Source: Streptomyces sp. NBC_00250 (GTDB lineage Bacteria; Actinomycetota; Actinomycetes; Streptomycetales; Streptomycetaceae). From it: a stretch of 64,000 nucleotides of DNA. Both the position numbers and the translations under genes were made by a program. Shown one piece after another: positions 42,131 to 50,803 of the stretch (positions are counted from its first letter, which is position 1; each line of letters starts with the position of its first letter). The notes beneath the pieces are model-generated. The model worked only from the letters and a program-made list of their open reading frames with translations, did no database searches and was not told the DNA's origin. The stretch is from the NCBI RefSeq assembly GCF_036192275.1, contig NZ_CP108088.1:7612001-7676000 (forward strand), written 5' to 3'.

Positions 42131-43569
42131 AGGATCGCGCCGGGGGCGTAGGCGGCGGCCTCCGGGTGCTGCTTGAGGATCTCCTCGATGCGGGAGACCA
42201 CGGACGCGACCTGGTCGGCGGCGGCGCCGGTGAAGGACAGCTTGTCCGCCATCAGCTCGTCGAGCTGCGCCCGGTCCAGCGGGATGCGCTCGTCCGCGGC
42301 CAGCTTGTCGAGGAGCTCGTTCTGCACCGTGCCCTGCTCGCGCATGGCGAGGGCGGAGGCGACGGCGTTCTCCTTGATGGCCTCGTGGGCGACCTCGCGG
42401 CCGACCCCGGCGCGCACGGCGCCCATGAGGACCTTGGTGGTCGCCAGGAACGGCAGGTAGCGGTCGAGCTCGCGGGCGACGACGGCCGGGAAGGCGCCGA
42501 ACTCGTCGAGCACGGTGAGGAAGGTCTCCAGGAGACCGTCGAGCGCGAAGAACGCGTCGGGCAGCGCGACCCGGCGGACCACGGAGCAGGACACGTCGCC
42601 CTCGTTCCACTGGTCGCCGGCCAGCTCGCCGGTCATCGACGCGTAGCCGCGCAGGATGACCATGAGGCCGTTGACGCGCTCGCAGGAGCGGGTGTTCATC
42701 TTGTGCGGCATCGCGGAGGAGCCGACCTGGCCGGGCTTGAAGCCCTCGGTGACCAGCTCGTGGCCCGCCATCAGACGGATCGTCTTGGCGATCGACGACG
42801 GGGCGGCGGCCAGCTGCACCAGCGAGGTGACCACGTCGTAGTCGAGCGAGCGCGGGTAGACCTGGCCGACCGAGGTGAAGGCGTGGGCGAAGCCGAGGTG
42901 ACCGGCGATCCGCTGCTCCAGGTCGGCCAGCTTGCCGGCGTCGCCGCCGAGCAGGTCCAGCATGTCCTGGGCGGTGCCGACCGGGCCCTTGATGCCGCGC
43001 AGCGGGTAGCGGCCGAGGAGCTCCTCCAGGCGCGCGTACGCCACGAGCAGCTCGTCCGCGGCGGTCGCGAAACGCTTGCCGAGGGTGGTCGCCTGGGCGG
43101 CGACGTTGTGCGAGCGGCCGGCCATGACCAGCTCCGCGTACTCGGCGGACAGCTTGCCGAGGCGGCCGAGGACGGCGACCGTACGGTCCCGCATCAGCTC
43201 CAGGGAGAGCCGGATCTGCAGCTGCTCGACGTTCTCGGTGAGGTCGCGCGAGGTCATGCCCTTGTGGACGTGCTCGTGCCCGGCGAGGGCGTTGAACTCC
43301 TCGATCCGGGCCTTCACGTCGTGCCGGGTGACCTTCTCGCGCTCGGCGATGGAGCCGAGGTCGACCTGGTCGAGCACCCGCTCGTAGTCGGCGAGGGCGG
43401 CGTCCGGAACCTCGATCCCGAGGTCCTTCTGCGCACGCAGCACGGCGAGCCAGAGCTGACGCTCCAGCTTCACCTTCTGCTCGGGGGACCAGAGGACGGC
43501 GAGCTCCGCGGAGGCGTAGCGGCCGGCCAGGACGTTGGGGATACGGGGCTTCGCAGTCACAGCAGTCAC
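42127..43569 (-). CDS. purB: Adenylosuccinate lyase
   Basis: 480 residues of the fumarase/aspartase superfamily. The enzyme cleaves SAICAR and adenylosuccinate with release of fumarate, acting twice in purine synthesis. The signature loop is GQVGSSAMPHKMNTRSCERVN (GSSxMPxKxN), and HDVKARIEEFNALAGHEHVHKGMTSRDLTENVEQLQ holds the conserved TSxDxxEN motif with its His. It starts with GTG at 43569 (or 43560); TAGAAT lies 8 nt upstream, so the mRNA is probably leaderless. The downstream glycosylase gene is coupled to its stop. Confidence 0.95.
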   Translation of the reverse strand: MTAVTAKPRIPNVLAGRYASAELAVLWSPEQKVKLERQLWLAVLRAQKDLGIEVPDAALADYERVLDQVDLGSIAEREKVTRHDVKARIEEFNALAGHEHVHKGMTSRDLTENVEQLQIRLSLELMRDRTVAVLGRLGKLSAEYAELVMAGRSHNVAAQATTLGKRFATAADELLVAYARLEELLGRYPLRGIKGPVGTAQDMLDLLGGDAGKLADLEQRIAGHLGFAHAFTSVGQVYPRSLDYDVVTSLVQLAAAPSSIAKTIRLMAGHELVTEGFKPGQVGSSAMPHKMNTRSCERVNGLMVILRGYASMTGELAGDQWNEGDVSCSVVRRVALPDAFFALDGLLETFLTVLDEFGAFPAVVARELDRYLPFLATTKVLMGAVRAGVGREVAHEAIKENAVASALAMREQGTVQNELLDKLAADERIPLDRAQLDELMADKLSFTGAAADQVASVVSRIEEILKQHPEAAAYAPGAIL

Positions 43570-43577
43570 GTGGACAG

Positions 43578-43583
43578 ATTCTA
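43578..43583 (-). promoter_or_regulatory. -10 hexamer TAGAAT of the purB promoter
   Basis: TAGAAT on the minus strand ends 8 nt before the GTG at 43569, close to the consensus TANNNT. Confidence 0.55.
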
Positions 43584-43646
43584 CTGGCGGTTTCTGCAGG
43601 CCAGCGCCACGGTCCGACCTGGAGCTTGCTACGAGACGCAGCTCAC

Positions 43647-43670
43647 GGGCGCCGCTCCCGAGCGGCGCCC
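43647..43670 (-). terminator. Hairpin downstream of the SGNH hydrolase gene
   Basis: gggcgccgct (43647-43656), loop cccg, agcggcgccc (43661-43670): perfect 10-bp stem just past the stop at 43678 and ahead of the purB promoter. Confidence 0.75.
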
Positions 43671-43677
43671 ACCGGGC

Positions 43678-44460
43678 CTACGGCTCCGTCGTCGGCTCGT
43701 ACGGCAGCAGCTCCGGGCGCTTGGGCGCGCGGCCGTCGCCCGACGAGCGGCCGGTGAGGCGCCGCCCGATCCATGGCCCCAGGTGCTCCTTGGCGAAGCG
43801 GGCGTCCGCCACCCGACGGCTCGCCCAGCCCGGCTGAGGGGTCGGGGGCGGCGGCGTCCGCCAGTCCTCCTCGGGAGCCAGACCGAGCGCCTGCCACACG
43901 GCCTCGGCGACCCGGCGGTGCCCGTCGGCGGTGAGGTGGAGCCGGTCCACGTCCCACAGCCGGGGGTCGGCGAGCGAGGGGGCGCTGTACAGGTCGACGA
44001 CCAGGGCCCCGTGCCGGGCGGCGAGCTCGTCGACGTGCGCGAAGAGCTCCTCCATCCGGGGGCGGAAGCGCTCCAGGACCGGCCCGTTCCGGCCGGGGCT
44101 GCGCATCAGGACCAGCTGCCCGCAGGAGGGCACGAGCTTCTCGACGGCCTCGGTGAGCAGCCCGCGCACCCGTCCCATGTCGACCTTGGGCCGCAGGGTG
44201 TCGTTGAGCCCGCCGACGAGCGTCACGACGTCGGCCTTCATCGCGGCGGCCGTGTCGACCTGCTGCTCGACGATCTGGCCGATGAGCTTGCCGCGTACGG
44301 CGAGGTTGGCGTACCGGAAGTCGGGTGTGCGGGCGGCCAGCCGGTCCGCGAGGACGTCGGCCCAGCCCCGGTAGGAACCGTCGGGCTTCCGGTCCGACAT
44401 GCCTTCGGTGAAGCTGTCGCCGAGGGCGACGAAACTGTTGTACGTGGCATTGATCTCCAT
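43678..44460 (-). CDS. SGNH/GDSL-type hydrolase
   Basis: 260 residues. Block I FVALGDSFTEGM (Ser nucleophile), block II region YANLAVRGKLIGQIVEQQ, block III TLVGGLNDTLRP (GxND) and block V DVDRLHLTADGHRRVA (DxxH) give a complete SGNH catalytic set. No signal peptide is apparent, so this esterase/lipase-like enzyme is probably cytosolic. I chose ATG at 44460 (MEINATYNSFVALGDS); a longer ORF start at 44514 would include a 16-bp palindrome in coding sequence. The C-terminal 70 residues are Pro/Arg-rich. Confidence 0.87.
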   Translation of the reverse strand: MEINATYNSFVALGDSFTEGMSDRKPDGSYRGWADVLADRLAARTPDFRYANLAVRGKLIGQIVEQQVDTAAAMKADVVTLVGGLNDTLRPKVDMGRVRGLLTEAVEKLVPSCGQLVLMRSPGRNGPVLERFRPRMEELFAHVDELAARHGALVVDLYSAPSLADPRLWDVDRLHLTADGHRRVAEAVWQALGLAPEEDWRTPPPPTPQPGWASRRVADARFAKEHLGPWIGRRLTGRSSGDGRAPKRPELLPYEPTTEP

Positions 44461-44471
44461 GGCGGAGCGAT

Positions 44472-44487
44472 CATACCGCGCGGTATG
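44472..44487 (-). promoter_or_regulatory. Perfect 16-bp palindrome CATACCGCGCGGTATG, probable operator
   Basis: CATACCGCGCGGTATG lies 11 nt upstream of the SGNH hydrolase ATG. It has no loop, so it is better suited to a TetR- or MarR-type dimer than to a terminator. No regulator gene is adjacent. Confidence 0.55.
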
Positions 44488-44515
44488 CGCATCGTTCCGC
44501 CGGAGCCCGGACACG

Positions 44516-44552
44516 GGAGGGCCCCGGGAACGTCGCGCTCCCGGGGCCCTCC
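44516..44552 (-). terminator. Hairpin downstream of the CorC-like genes
   Basis: ggagggccccggga (44516-44529) pairs perfectly with tcccggggccctcc (44539-44552), 9-nt loop, 16 nt after the stop at 44569. Confidence 0.8.
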
Positions 44553-44568
44553 TGTGCTTCCCCTGGTG

Positions 44569-45588
44569 CTACGGCGCCGCCGGGCGGCCCACCAGCTCCC
44601 GCAGCACGTCCTCCATCGTCACGAGCCCGGCCGGCTTGTCGTCCTCGTCGAGGACCGCCGCCAGGTGCGTCCGGCTGCGGCGCATCGCCGTCAGCACGTC
44701 GTCCAGCGGCGTGGCCGCCCGGACCCGGGCGATCGGCCGCAGCGCGGACACCGGGAACGGCTCGTCCCGCGGGGAGACGTCCAGGGCGTCCTTCACGTGC
44801 AGATAGCCCAGGATCCGGCGCTCCTCGTCGACCACCGGGAAACGCGAGTAGCCCGTCCGCGCCGCCAGCGCCTCCAGCTCCTCGGGAGTGGTGCCGACCT
44901 GCGCGTACACCACCTTCTCCGCCGGCATCACGACATCCCGTACAGGACGCCGGCCCAGCTCCAGGGCGTCGTGCAGCCGCTCGGCGGCCCGGTCGTCCAG
45001 GAGCCCGGCGTCGCCGGCGTCGGTGACCATGCGGGCCAGCTCGTCGTCCGAGAAGGTCGCCGCGACCTCGTCCTTGACCTCCACCCGCAGCAGCTTGAGC
45101 AGCGCGTTGGCGAAGGCGTTGATCGCGAAGATCACCGGACGCAAGGCCCGCGCGATGCTCACGAGCGGCGGGCCGAGCAGGAGCGCCGTACGCGTCGGCT
45201 CGGCGAGCGCGATGTTCTTCGGCACCATCTCGCCCAGCAGCATGTGCAGGTACGTGGCCACGCTCAGCGCGATCACGAACGAGATCGGGTGGACCAGGCC
45301 GTGCGGCACGCCGACCGCGTCGAAGACCGGCTCCAGCAGGTGTGCGATGGCCGGTTCGGCGACGATGCCGAGCACCAGGGTGCAGAGCGTGATACCGAGC
45401 TGCGCCGCGGCGAGCAGCGCGGAGACGTGTTCGAGGCCCCAGATGACGCTGCGCGCCCGCCGGTTCCCTTCCTCGGCCAGCGGCTCGATCTGACTGCGGC
45501 GCACCGAGATCAGGGCGAACTCGGCGCCGACGAAGAAGGCGTTGACGACCAGGGTCAGGAAGCCGATCAACAGCTGGATGACGATCAT
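44569..45588 (-). CDS. HlyC/CorC (CNNM) family transporter-associated protein, second gene
   Basis: 339 residues: a DUF21/CNNM membrane domain (LLIGFLTLVVNAFFVGAEFALISVRRSQIEPL start; HMLLGEMVPKNIALAEPTRTALLL) followed by paired CBS domains (RDVVMPAEKVVYAQVGTTPEELEALAARTGYSRFPVVDEERRILGYLHVKDAL and a second copy). Family members are linked to magnesium and cobalt efflux. The usual C-terminal CorC_HlyC domain is missing, so this paralogue ends after the CBS pair. It overlaps the upstream gene by 4 nt (ATGA), and the two products may form a heteromer. Confidence 0.9.
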   Translation of the reverse strand: MIVIQLLIGFLTLVVNAFFVGAEFALISVRRSQIEPLAEEGNRRARSVIWGLEHVSALLAAAQLGITLCTLVLGIVAEPAIAHLLEPVFDAVGVPHGLVHPISFVIALSVATYLHMLLGEMVPKNIALAEPTRTALLLGPPLVSIARALRPVIFAINAFANALLKLLRVEVKDEVAATFSDDELARMVTDAGDAGLLDDRAAERLHDALELGRRPVRDVVMPAEKVVYAQVGTTPEELEALAARTGYSRFPVVDEERRILGYLHVKDALDVSPRDEPFPVSALRPIARVRAATPLDDVLTAMRRSRTHLAAVLDEDDKPAGLVTMEDVLRELVGRPAAP

Positions 45589-46928
45589 CGGCCGACCTCC
45601 CCGGTCGTGTCCTGGTGCTCGTGCGTCAGGGGCGCGTGGAGCAGTACGCGCGCGGCGCGTCGGCCCGAGGCGTCCACGACGTCGAGCCGCCAGCCGGCCG
45701 GCTCCACGCTGTCGCCGACGGCCGGGATGCGGCCCAGCTCATGGGCGACGAAGCCCGCGAGCGTCTCGTACGGGCCGTCCGGCACCCGGAGGCCGATCGC
45801 CTCCAACTGGTCGGTACGGGCCGCGCCGTCGGCGGACCAGAGCTCACGCCCGTCCGCATCCTCGCCCGCCCGCGCCAGGTCCGGCGTCTCGTGCGGGTCG
45901 TGTTCGTCGCGCACCTCGCCGACGACCTCCTCGACGATGTCCTCCAGGGTGGCGACCCCGGCGGTGCCGCCGTACTCGTCGATGACGACGGCCATCGTCT
46001 GCTTCCCGGACAGCCGGTCCAGGAGTCGGTCCACGGTCAGCGTCTCGGGGACGAGCAGCGGCTCGCGCAGCAGCTCGCCGATCCGGCGGTGGGGCCGTTC
46101 CTCGGCCGGTATGGCGAGGACGTCCTTGATGTGCGCGATGCCGACGACGGAGTCCAGGTTGCCCCGGTAGACGGGGAATCGGGACAGGCCGGTCGCGCGG
46201 GTCGCGTTGGCGACGTCCTCGGCGGTGGCCTGCACCTCCAGGGCGGTGACCTGCACGCGGGGCGTCATCACGTTCTCGGCGGTCAGCTCCGCGAGGTTGA
46301 GGGTGCGGACGAACAGCTCGGCCGTGTCCGCCTCCAGGGCGCCTTCCTTCGCGGAGTGGCGGGCGAGTGCCACCAGCTCCTGCGGGGAGCGCGCGGAGGC
46401 CAGTTCCTCGGTCGGCTCCATGCCGAGGCGGCGCAGGATCCGGTTCGCGGTGTTGTTGAGATGGCTGATCAGCGGCTTGAAGGCGGCGGTGAACACCCGC
46501 TGCGGGGTGGCGACGACCTTCGCGACCGCGAGGGGCGAGGAGATCGCCCAGTTCTTGGGGACCAGCTCGCCGACCACCATCAGGACGACGGTCGACAGGG
46601 CGGTGCCCAGGACCAGCGCCACGGACGAGGCGACGGAGGAGGAGAGGCCGAGGTCTTCGAGCGGGCCCCGGATGAGCTTGGAGATCGAGGGCTCGGCCAG
46701 CATGCCGACGACCAGATTGGTGACGGTGATGCCCAGCTGGGCGCCGGAGAGCTGGAAGGTGAGCGACCTGACGGCCTTGAGCGCTCCCGCCGCACCGCGC
46801 TCGCCACGCTCCACGGCGTCTTCGAGCTCGCGGCGCTCGACCGTGGTCAGCGAGAACTCGGCCGCGACGAAGGCACCGCACGCGACGGAGAGGAGGAGCG
46901 CCAGGAGGAGCAGAAGCACTTCGGTCAT
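45585..46928 (-). CDS. HlyC/CorC (CNNM) family protein, first gene
   Basis: 447 residues with the complete architecture: DUF21 membrane domain (LLLLLALLLSVACGAFVAAEFSLTTVERRELEDAVERG; VGELVPKNWAISSPLAVAKV), CBS pair (NVMTPRVQVTALEVQATAEDVANATRATGLSRFPVYRGNLDSVVGIAHIKDVLAIP and next) and the C-terminal CorC_HlyC domain (LWSADGAARTDQLEAIGLRVPDGPYETLAGFVAHELGRIP). Probable metal-ion efflux or Mg2+ homeostasis protein in the cytoplasmic membrane. A shorter paralogue is coupled downstream. The 5' leader of about 160 nt is AT-richer than coding DNA and may hold regulation. Confidence 0.92.
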   Translation of the reverse strand: MTEVLLLLLALLLSVACGAFVAAEFSLTTVERRELEDAVERGERGAAGALKAVRSLTFQLSGAQLGITVTNLVVGMLAEPSISKLIRGPLEDLGLSSSVASSVALVLGTALSTVVLMVVGELVPKNWAISSPLAVAKVVATPQRVFTAAFKPLISHLNNTANRILRRLGMEPTEELASARSPQELVALARHSAKEGALEADTAELFVRTLNLAELTAENVMTPRVQVTALEVQATAEDVANATRATGLSRFPVYRGNLDSVVGIAHIKDVLAIPAEERPHRRIGELLREPLLVPETLTVDRLLDRLSGKQTMAVVIDEYGGTAGVATLEDIVEEVVGEVRDEHDPHETPDLARAGEDADGRELWSADGAARTDQLEAIGLRVPDGPYETLAGFVAHELGRIPAVGDSVEPAGWRLDVVDASGRRAARVLLHAPLTHEHQDTTGEVGR

Positions 46929-47174
46929 CGGTTCACCTCCGTCCCATGATCAGCCAGGGGGAGGGGGAATGCTCGATGTCGGCTGTCGGAGCCGGTGCTT
47001 TCGGAAGCAGTACGGAAATCGGTACTACTGGGAGGCTCGCCCATGGGCGGACGCTCACACCTTTCGGTCGTCGGGTCGTCTGGATGAGAGACCATGGTAA
47101 AGGATCGGCAAAACGGTGTGGTGACCGGTCCAGGGGCAGGTCAGCACGGTTCGGTTCGGGGCTTCGTTCGTGGC
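46929..47174 (-). other. Leader region of the CorC-like operon, with a doubtful 56-codon ORF
   Basis: A minus-strand frame from ATG 47095 to TGA 46925 encodes 56 Ser/Thr/Pro-rich residues (MVSHPDDPTTERCERPPMGE...), ending in ATGA overlap with the CorC-like start. Its third-position GC is far below the neighbours', so I treat it as untranslated leader or, at most, a leader peptide. A 12-bp palindrome cgcccatgggcg lies at 47038-47049. No M-box riboswitch pattern was recognised. Confidence 0.35.
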
Positions 47175-47600
47175 TCAGCCGGTGAGCGGCTTCACCCAGC
47201 GGCGCCAGTGGTCCTCGCGCCCGTACCCGGCCGCCGTCCAGAGCCCCTGTCCCGTCTCGTTCGCCTCCAGGACCATGGCGTCCACGCGCCGCCCGCCGAG
47301 CGCGACGAAACGATTCTCGGCCGCTCGCAGGAGGGCGGTGGAGATGCCACGCCGACGGTGGGAAGGCAGTACGGCGAGCCGGTAGACGTGGGCGCGCCAG
47401 CCGTCCCAGCCCGCGATCACGGACCCGACGATCAGACCGTCGGCCAGGGCGAGGAGCAGCGCCTCGGGGTCGCGCTCGACGAGCCGGGTCACCCCGTTCA
47501 CGTCGTCCGAGATGGACGTCCCCTTGGCGGACTCCTTCCAGAAGGACAGCACGGCCTCGGCGTCGTCGGGGGTGGCGGCGCGTATCTGCAGATCGATCAT
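47175..47600 (-). CDS. GNAT family N-acetyltransferase
   Basis: 141 residues, single GNAT domain: IRAATPDDAEAVLSFWKESA opens strand 1, and VYRLAVLPSHRRRGISTALLRAAENRFVALGGRRVDAMVLEANETGQGLWTAAGY gives the acetyl-CoA pyrophosphate loop (HRRRGI) and the beta-6 region. The acceptor is unknown. It is transcribed toward the CorC-like operon, separated from it by the leader region, and has an ordinary ATG start (MIDLQIRAAT). Confidence 0.87.
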   Translation of the reverse strand: MIDLQIRAATPDDAEAVLSFWKESAKGTSISDDVNGVTRLVERDPEALLLALADGLIVGSVIAGWDGWRAHVYRLAVLPSHRRRGISTALLRAAENRFVALGGRRVDAMVLEANETGQGLWTAAGYGREDHWRRWVKPLTG

Positions 47601-47675
47601 GACCGGATCCCATCACGCGGGCCGAGCCGTCGCCGGGATTTCCGGTATGCGGGACGGTCCGCGGGGAGGGCGGCG

Positions 47676-48341
47676 CTACCGGCGTGCCGCGCCGAGCACA
47701 CAAGGGGAGGACGGCAGCCGCGGGCCCTTCTCGGGAACGTCGAACGAGCGGTACGGGCCCAGGGCGAATCCGGCCGCCTCGATCGCCGCGAGCGGGGCCC
47801 GGGAGGTGTGGCAGCCGCCGAACAGCAGCGGCCAGACCGTCCGGTCGAGTCCCCGCTGCACCCGCGCGAGGCCGGGTGTGTCCGCCATGCCGTGTTCGAA
47901 GAAACGCAGCTCGGCGCCGGGGCGAAGCACCCGGTGCAGCTCGGCGAGGGCCTGCGGGAGATTCCGTACCGTACAGAGGACGAGCGAGGCCACCGCCCCG
48001 TCGAAGGACGCGTCCTCGAGCGGCAGCGCCTCGGCCGTGTCCGGGAGGACGGTCACCGGGACCGGGGCCAGGACCGCGGCCTCCTGGGCCAGTCGACGGA
48101 GCCGGGACTCCGGTTCGAGGGCCACCACCTCGGTGACCCCGGCCGGGTAGTGCGCGAAGTTCAGCCCGTTGCCGGCTCCGATCTCGATCACCCGTCCGGA
48201 CAGCCCGGCGAGCAGCTCCTCCCGCAGTTCACCGAGCCCGCCCTTGGCGTCGGCGGACACGCTGAACCGGGCGTAGAAGCGGGCGAACAGCGGATGGTGG
48301 ACACGGGGCGGCACGGGCAGGGAAGAGCTCGGCGGTGTCAT
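47676..48341 (-). CDS. Class I SAM-dependent methyltransferase
   Basis: 221 residues of the UbiE/Methyltransf_11 type. Motif I is VIEIGAGNGLNFAHYP, post-I VVALEPESRLRRLA, and motif II region FDGAVASLVLCTVRNLPQALAELHRVLRPGAELRFFEHG, which resembles phosphatidylethanolamine or small-molecule methyltransferases. The substrate is open. The C-terminus contains GGCHTSRAPLAAIEAAGF, common in this subgroup. It is followed (upstream on the strand) by a VOC gene only 10 nt away, so the two are probably co-transcribed. Confidence 0.87.
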   Translation of the reverse strand: MTPPSSSLPVPPRVHHPLFARFYARFSVSADAKGGLGELREELLAGLSGRVIEIGAGNGLNFAHYPAGVTEVVALEPESRLRRLAQEAAVLAPVPVTVLPDTAEALPLEDASFDGAVASLVLCTVRNLPQALAELHRVLRPGAELRFFEHGMADTPGLARVQRGLDRTVWPLLFGGCHTSRAPLAAIEAAGFALGPYRSFDVPEKGPRLPSSPCVLGAARR

Positions 48342-48351
48342 CGGAGCCTCC

Positions 48352-48696
48352 TCAGCCCGTCACGAAGCAGAACTCGTTGCCCTCCGGGTCCCGCATGACC
48401 TGGAAGGAGCCCTGCTCGTCCTTGACGAGGCCGCCGACCCGGGACGCGCCCGCGGTCAGCGCCTCGTCGGCGGCCACGACAGGGTCCTCGACCTCCAGGT
48501 CGAGATGGACACGGTTCTTCACCGACTTGCCCTCCGGCACCCGCTGGAAGGCGAGCCGGACGAACCCCGGCGGGTCCACGTACGACCAGTCGGTGCTCCG
48601 GTCGACCGGAGCACCGCCGAGCAGCCCGGCCCAGAAGCGGACGAGTGCGGCCGGATCGGCACAGTCGAAGACGATCTCCTGAACGTGAGCGCGCAT
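48352..48696 (-). CDS. VOC-family (glyoxalase-like) protein
   Basis: 114 residues comprising two beta-alpha-beta-beta-beta units: VQEIVFDCADPAALVRFWAGLLGG at the start and RDPEGNEFCFVTG at the end are typical of the glyoxalase/bleomycin-resistance group with short length. It could be an isomerase, resistance or antibiotic-binding protein. TAGGCT and GGAGG lie just before the ATG at 48696. Likely in an operon with the methyltransferase. Confidence 0.85.
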   Translation of the reverse strand: MRAHVQEIVFDCADPAALVRFWAGLLGGAPVDRSTDWSYVDPPGFVRLAFQRVPEGKSVKNRVHLDLEVEDPVVAADEALTAGASRVGGLVKDEQGSFQVMRDPEGNEFCFVTG

Positions 48697-48718
48697 GCCT
48701 CCAGCCTACGGAGTGGCA

Positions 48719-48766
48719 ACCCCCGCGTCCCTCGTGACGAGGCCCCCCACGTCCCTCGCTACGAAG
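48719..48766. repeat. Imperfect tandem repeat over the bioD stop
   Basis: cgcgtccctcgtgacgagg (from 48724) and cacgtccctcgctacgaag (from 48748) are 24 nt apart; a further cccgcg begins a third unit inside bioD. The bioD stop (cta at 48759-48761) is in the second unit. Confidence 0.65.
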
Positions 48767-49493
48767 CTCCCGCGTACGGCTCCGCGAACCGCTCCCGGAA
48801 CGCCCCCGCGTCCCACGTACCCCCCAGGGCCGGGCTCAGCCAGCCGCCCGCCGCCGCCCGGAACTCCGCCGGGCCGAGCGAACCCGACCCCTCCGGTACG
48901 GCCCCGAGGAGCGGCGCGCCCGCCTCCTGCGGCAGGTCCGCGAGATTGCAGCGCATCGCCAGGTCCGGCGCGTCCGGCCAGCTGCCGATCACGACGCCCA
49001 GCTGCTCGATCCCGCGCGCCCGCAGCGCCTCCGCCGTGAGCGTCGTGGAGTTGAGCGTGCCCAGACCGGCCGGGACCACCACCAGGACGGGTGCGCCGAG
49101 CAGCGCCGCCGCGTCCGCGAGCGTGCCGCCCTCCTCGTCGAAGCGGACGAGCAGTCCGCCCGCCCCCTCCACGAGCACCAGGTCGTACTCGGCGGCCAGC
49201 TTCCCGGCGGCCTCGGCGACCTCCGCGGGCCCGACCGGGGCGAGCCCGGCCCGCCGGGCCGCGGTCCCCGGAGCCAACGGCTCCGGGAAACGGCCCAGCT
49301 CGGCGGAGCCCACGGCACCCGAGAGCCGGACGACCTCGTCCGCGTCACCCCGCTCGTCCGGCCCGACACCGGTCTGCGCGGGCTTCAGGACGGCGACCGA
49401 CCGGCCGGCGGCCGTGGCGATCGCGGCGACGGCGGCCGTGACGACGGTCTTGCCGATCTCCGTGCCCGTACCGCTGACGACGATGATTCCCAC
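48759..49493 (-). CDS. bioD: ATP-dependent dethiobiotin synthetase
   Basis: 244 residues. BioD closes the ureido ring of dethiobiotin from DAPA, CO2 and ATP. The P-loop is VSGTGTEIGKTVVTAAVA at the N-terminus; LKPAQTGV supplies the substrate-binding Lys, and LVEGAGGLLVRFDEEGGTLADAA the carbamate region. GTG at 49493 follows GGGGAG. The gene is 20 nt downstream of bioA in the operon bioB-bioA-bioD. The C-terminal coding end is bounded by a short tandem repeat. Confidence 0.95.
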   Translation of the reverse strand: MGIIVVSGTGTEIGKTVVTAAVAAIATAAGRSVAVLKPAQTGVGPDERGDADEVVRLSGAVGSAELGRFPEPLAPGTAARRAGLAPVGPAEVAEAAGKLAAEYDLVLVEGAGGLLVRFDEEGGTLADAAALLGAPVLVVVPAGLGTLNSTTLTAEALRARGIEQLGVVIGSWPDAPDLAMRCNLADLPQEAGAPLLGAVPEGSGSLGPAEFRAAAGGWLSPALGGTWDAGAFRERFAEPYAGAS

Positions 49494-49513
49494 TGTTCTC
49501 CCCGCTCTTCCGA

Positions 49514-50803
49514 TCAGCCCGCGGCCGCCGCCGCGCACACCGCGGCGCAGATCCGGGCCAGGTCCTCGTCGCCCGTCACGTACGGCGGCATCGTGTAGAT
49601 CAGGTCGCGGAACGGGCGTACCCACACGCCCGCCCGGACCGCGGCGCGCGTGGCCGCCGCCATGTCGACCGGGTGGTCCAGCTGGACGACGCCGATGGCG
49701 CCGAGCACCCGCACCTCGCGGACGCCCGGCAGGTCGGCGGCCGGGGCGAGCCCCTCCCGCAGTCCTGCCTCGATCCGCTTGACCTCGACCCGCCAGTCCT
49801 GGGAGAGCAGCAGGTCGATCGAGGCGAGGGCCACCGCGGAGGCCAGCGGGTTGCCCATGAAGGTCGGCCCGTGGGCCAGGACCGGGACCTCGCCCTGCGA
49901 GATCCCGTCCGCGACCCGGCTCGTGCAGAGCGTGGCCGCCATCGACAGATAGCCGCCGGTCAGCGCCTTGCCCAGGCACATCACATCGGGGGAGACCCCC
50001 ACCTGGTCGGCGGCGAACAGCGTTCCCGTACGCCCGAACCCCGTGGCGATCTCGTCGAAGACGAGCAGCACGTCGTGCGCGTCGCAGGCCTCGCGCAGCA
50101 CCCGCAGGTACTCGGCGTCGTGGAAGCGCATCCCGCCCGCGCCCTGCACCACCGGCTCCACGATCACGGCGGCCAGTTCGTGCGCGTGCTTCCCGATCTC
50201 GGTCCGCAGGAGTTCGGCGTACGACTCCTCGTACGCCGCCGGCGGGGCGTCCACGAACACCTGGGGCTGGAGCACTCCGGTCCACAGCTCGTGCATCCCG
50301 CCGTCGGGGTCGCACACCGACATCGGCTGCCAGGTGTCCCCGTGGTAGCCGCCGCGCCAGGTGAACATGCGGCTCTTCTCGGGGCGGCCCAGCGAACGCC
50401 AGTACTGCAGGCACATCTTCACCGCCACCTCGACGGAGACCGACCCCGAGTCGCTGAGGAAGACGTGCCGCAGCGGCTCGGGGGTGATCTCGACGAGCCG
50501 GGCGGCGAGCCGGACGGCCGGCTCATGGGTGAGCCCGCCGAACATGACGTGGCTCATCCGGTCCAGCTGGCCGCGCACCGCCTCGTTGAGCACGGGGTGG
50601 TTGTAGCCGTGGACCGCGGACCACCAGGAGGACATGCCGTCGATCAACTCGGCCTGCCCCTCGGAGGGTTCGGCGAGACGGAGGCGCACCCCGGACGCGG
50701 ACTCGACGACCAGCGGATCCGTACGGCCCGGCATGGGGCCGTACGGATGCCAGACGTGGGCCCGGTCGAGGGCGATCAGTTCGTCGTTGCGCACGGCCGT
50801 CAC
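49514..50803 (-). CDS. bioA: Adenosylmethionine-8-amino-7-oxononanoate aminotransferase
   Basis: 429 residues of class III aminotransferases. BioA converts KAPA to DAPA with SAM as amino donor. [23 protein letters not shown] is the substrate-binding N-terminus, [16 protein letters not shown] holds the Trp and Tyr active-site residues, [15 protein letters not shown] the PLP Asp, and [17 protein letters not shown] the PLP lysine. GTG at 50803 overlaps the bioB stop by four bases (GTGA), so it is coupled. Co-transcribed with bioB and bioD. Confidence 0.95.
   Translation of the reverse strand: MTAVRNDELIALDRAHVWHPYGPMPGRTDPLVVESASGVRLRLAEPSEGQAELIDGMSSWWSAVHGYNHPVLNEAVRGQLDRMSHVMFGGLTHEPAVRLAARLVEITPEPLRHVFLSDSGSVSVEVAVKMCLQYWRSLGRPEKSRMFTWRGGYHGDTWQPMSVCDPDGGMHELWTGVLQPQVFVDAPPAAYEESYAELLRTEIGKHAHELAAVIVEPVVQGAGGMRFHDAEYLRVLREACDAHDVLLVFDEIATGFGRTGTLFAADQVGVSPDVMCLGKALTGGYLSMAATLCTSRVADGISQGEVPVLAHGPTFMGNPLASAVALASIDLLLSQDWRVEVKRIEAGLREGLAPAADLPGVREVRVLGAIGVVQLDHPVDMAAATRAAVRAGVWVRPFRDLIYTMPPYVTGDEDLARICAAVCAAAAAG

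Noticed and set aside
42166..46170. A 1334-codon open frame on the plus strand
   Set aside because: It is antisense to purB, the SGNH gene and the CorC-like gene, has no domain, and arises from the GC-rich codon pattern of the real minus-strand genes.
46925..47095. A 56-codon minus-strand ORF before the CorC-like gene
   Set aside because: Codon use is unlike a Streptomyces gene; kept only as a note on the leader region.
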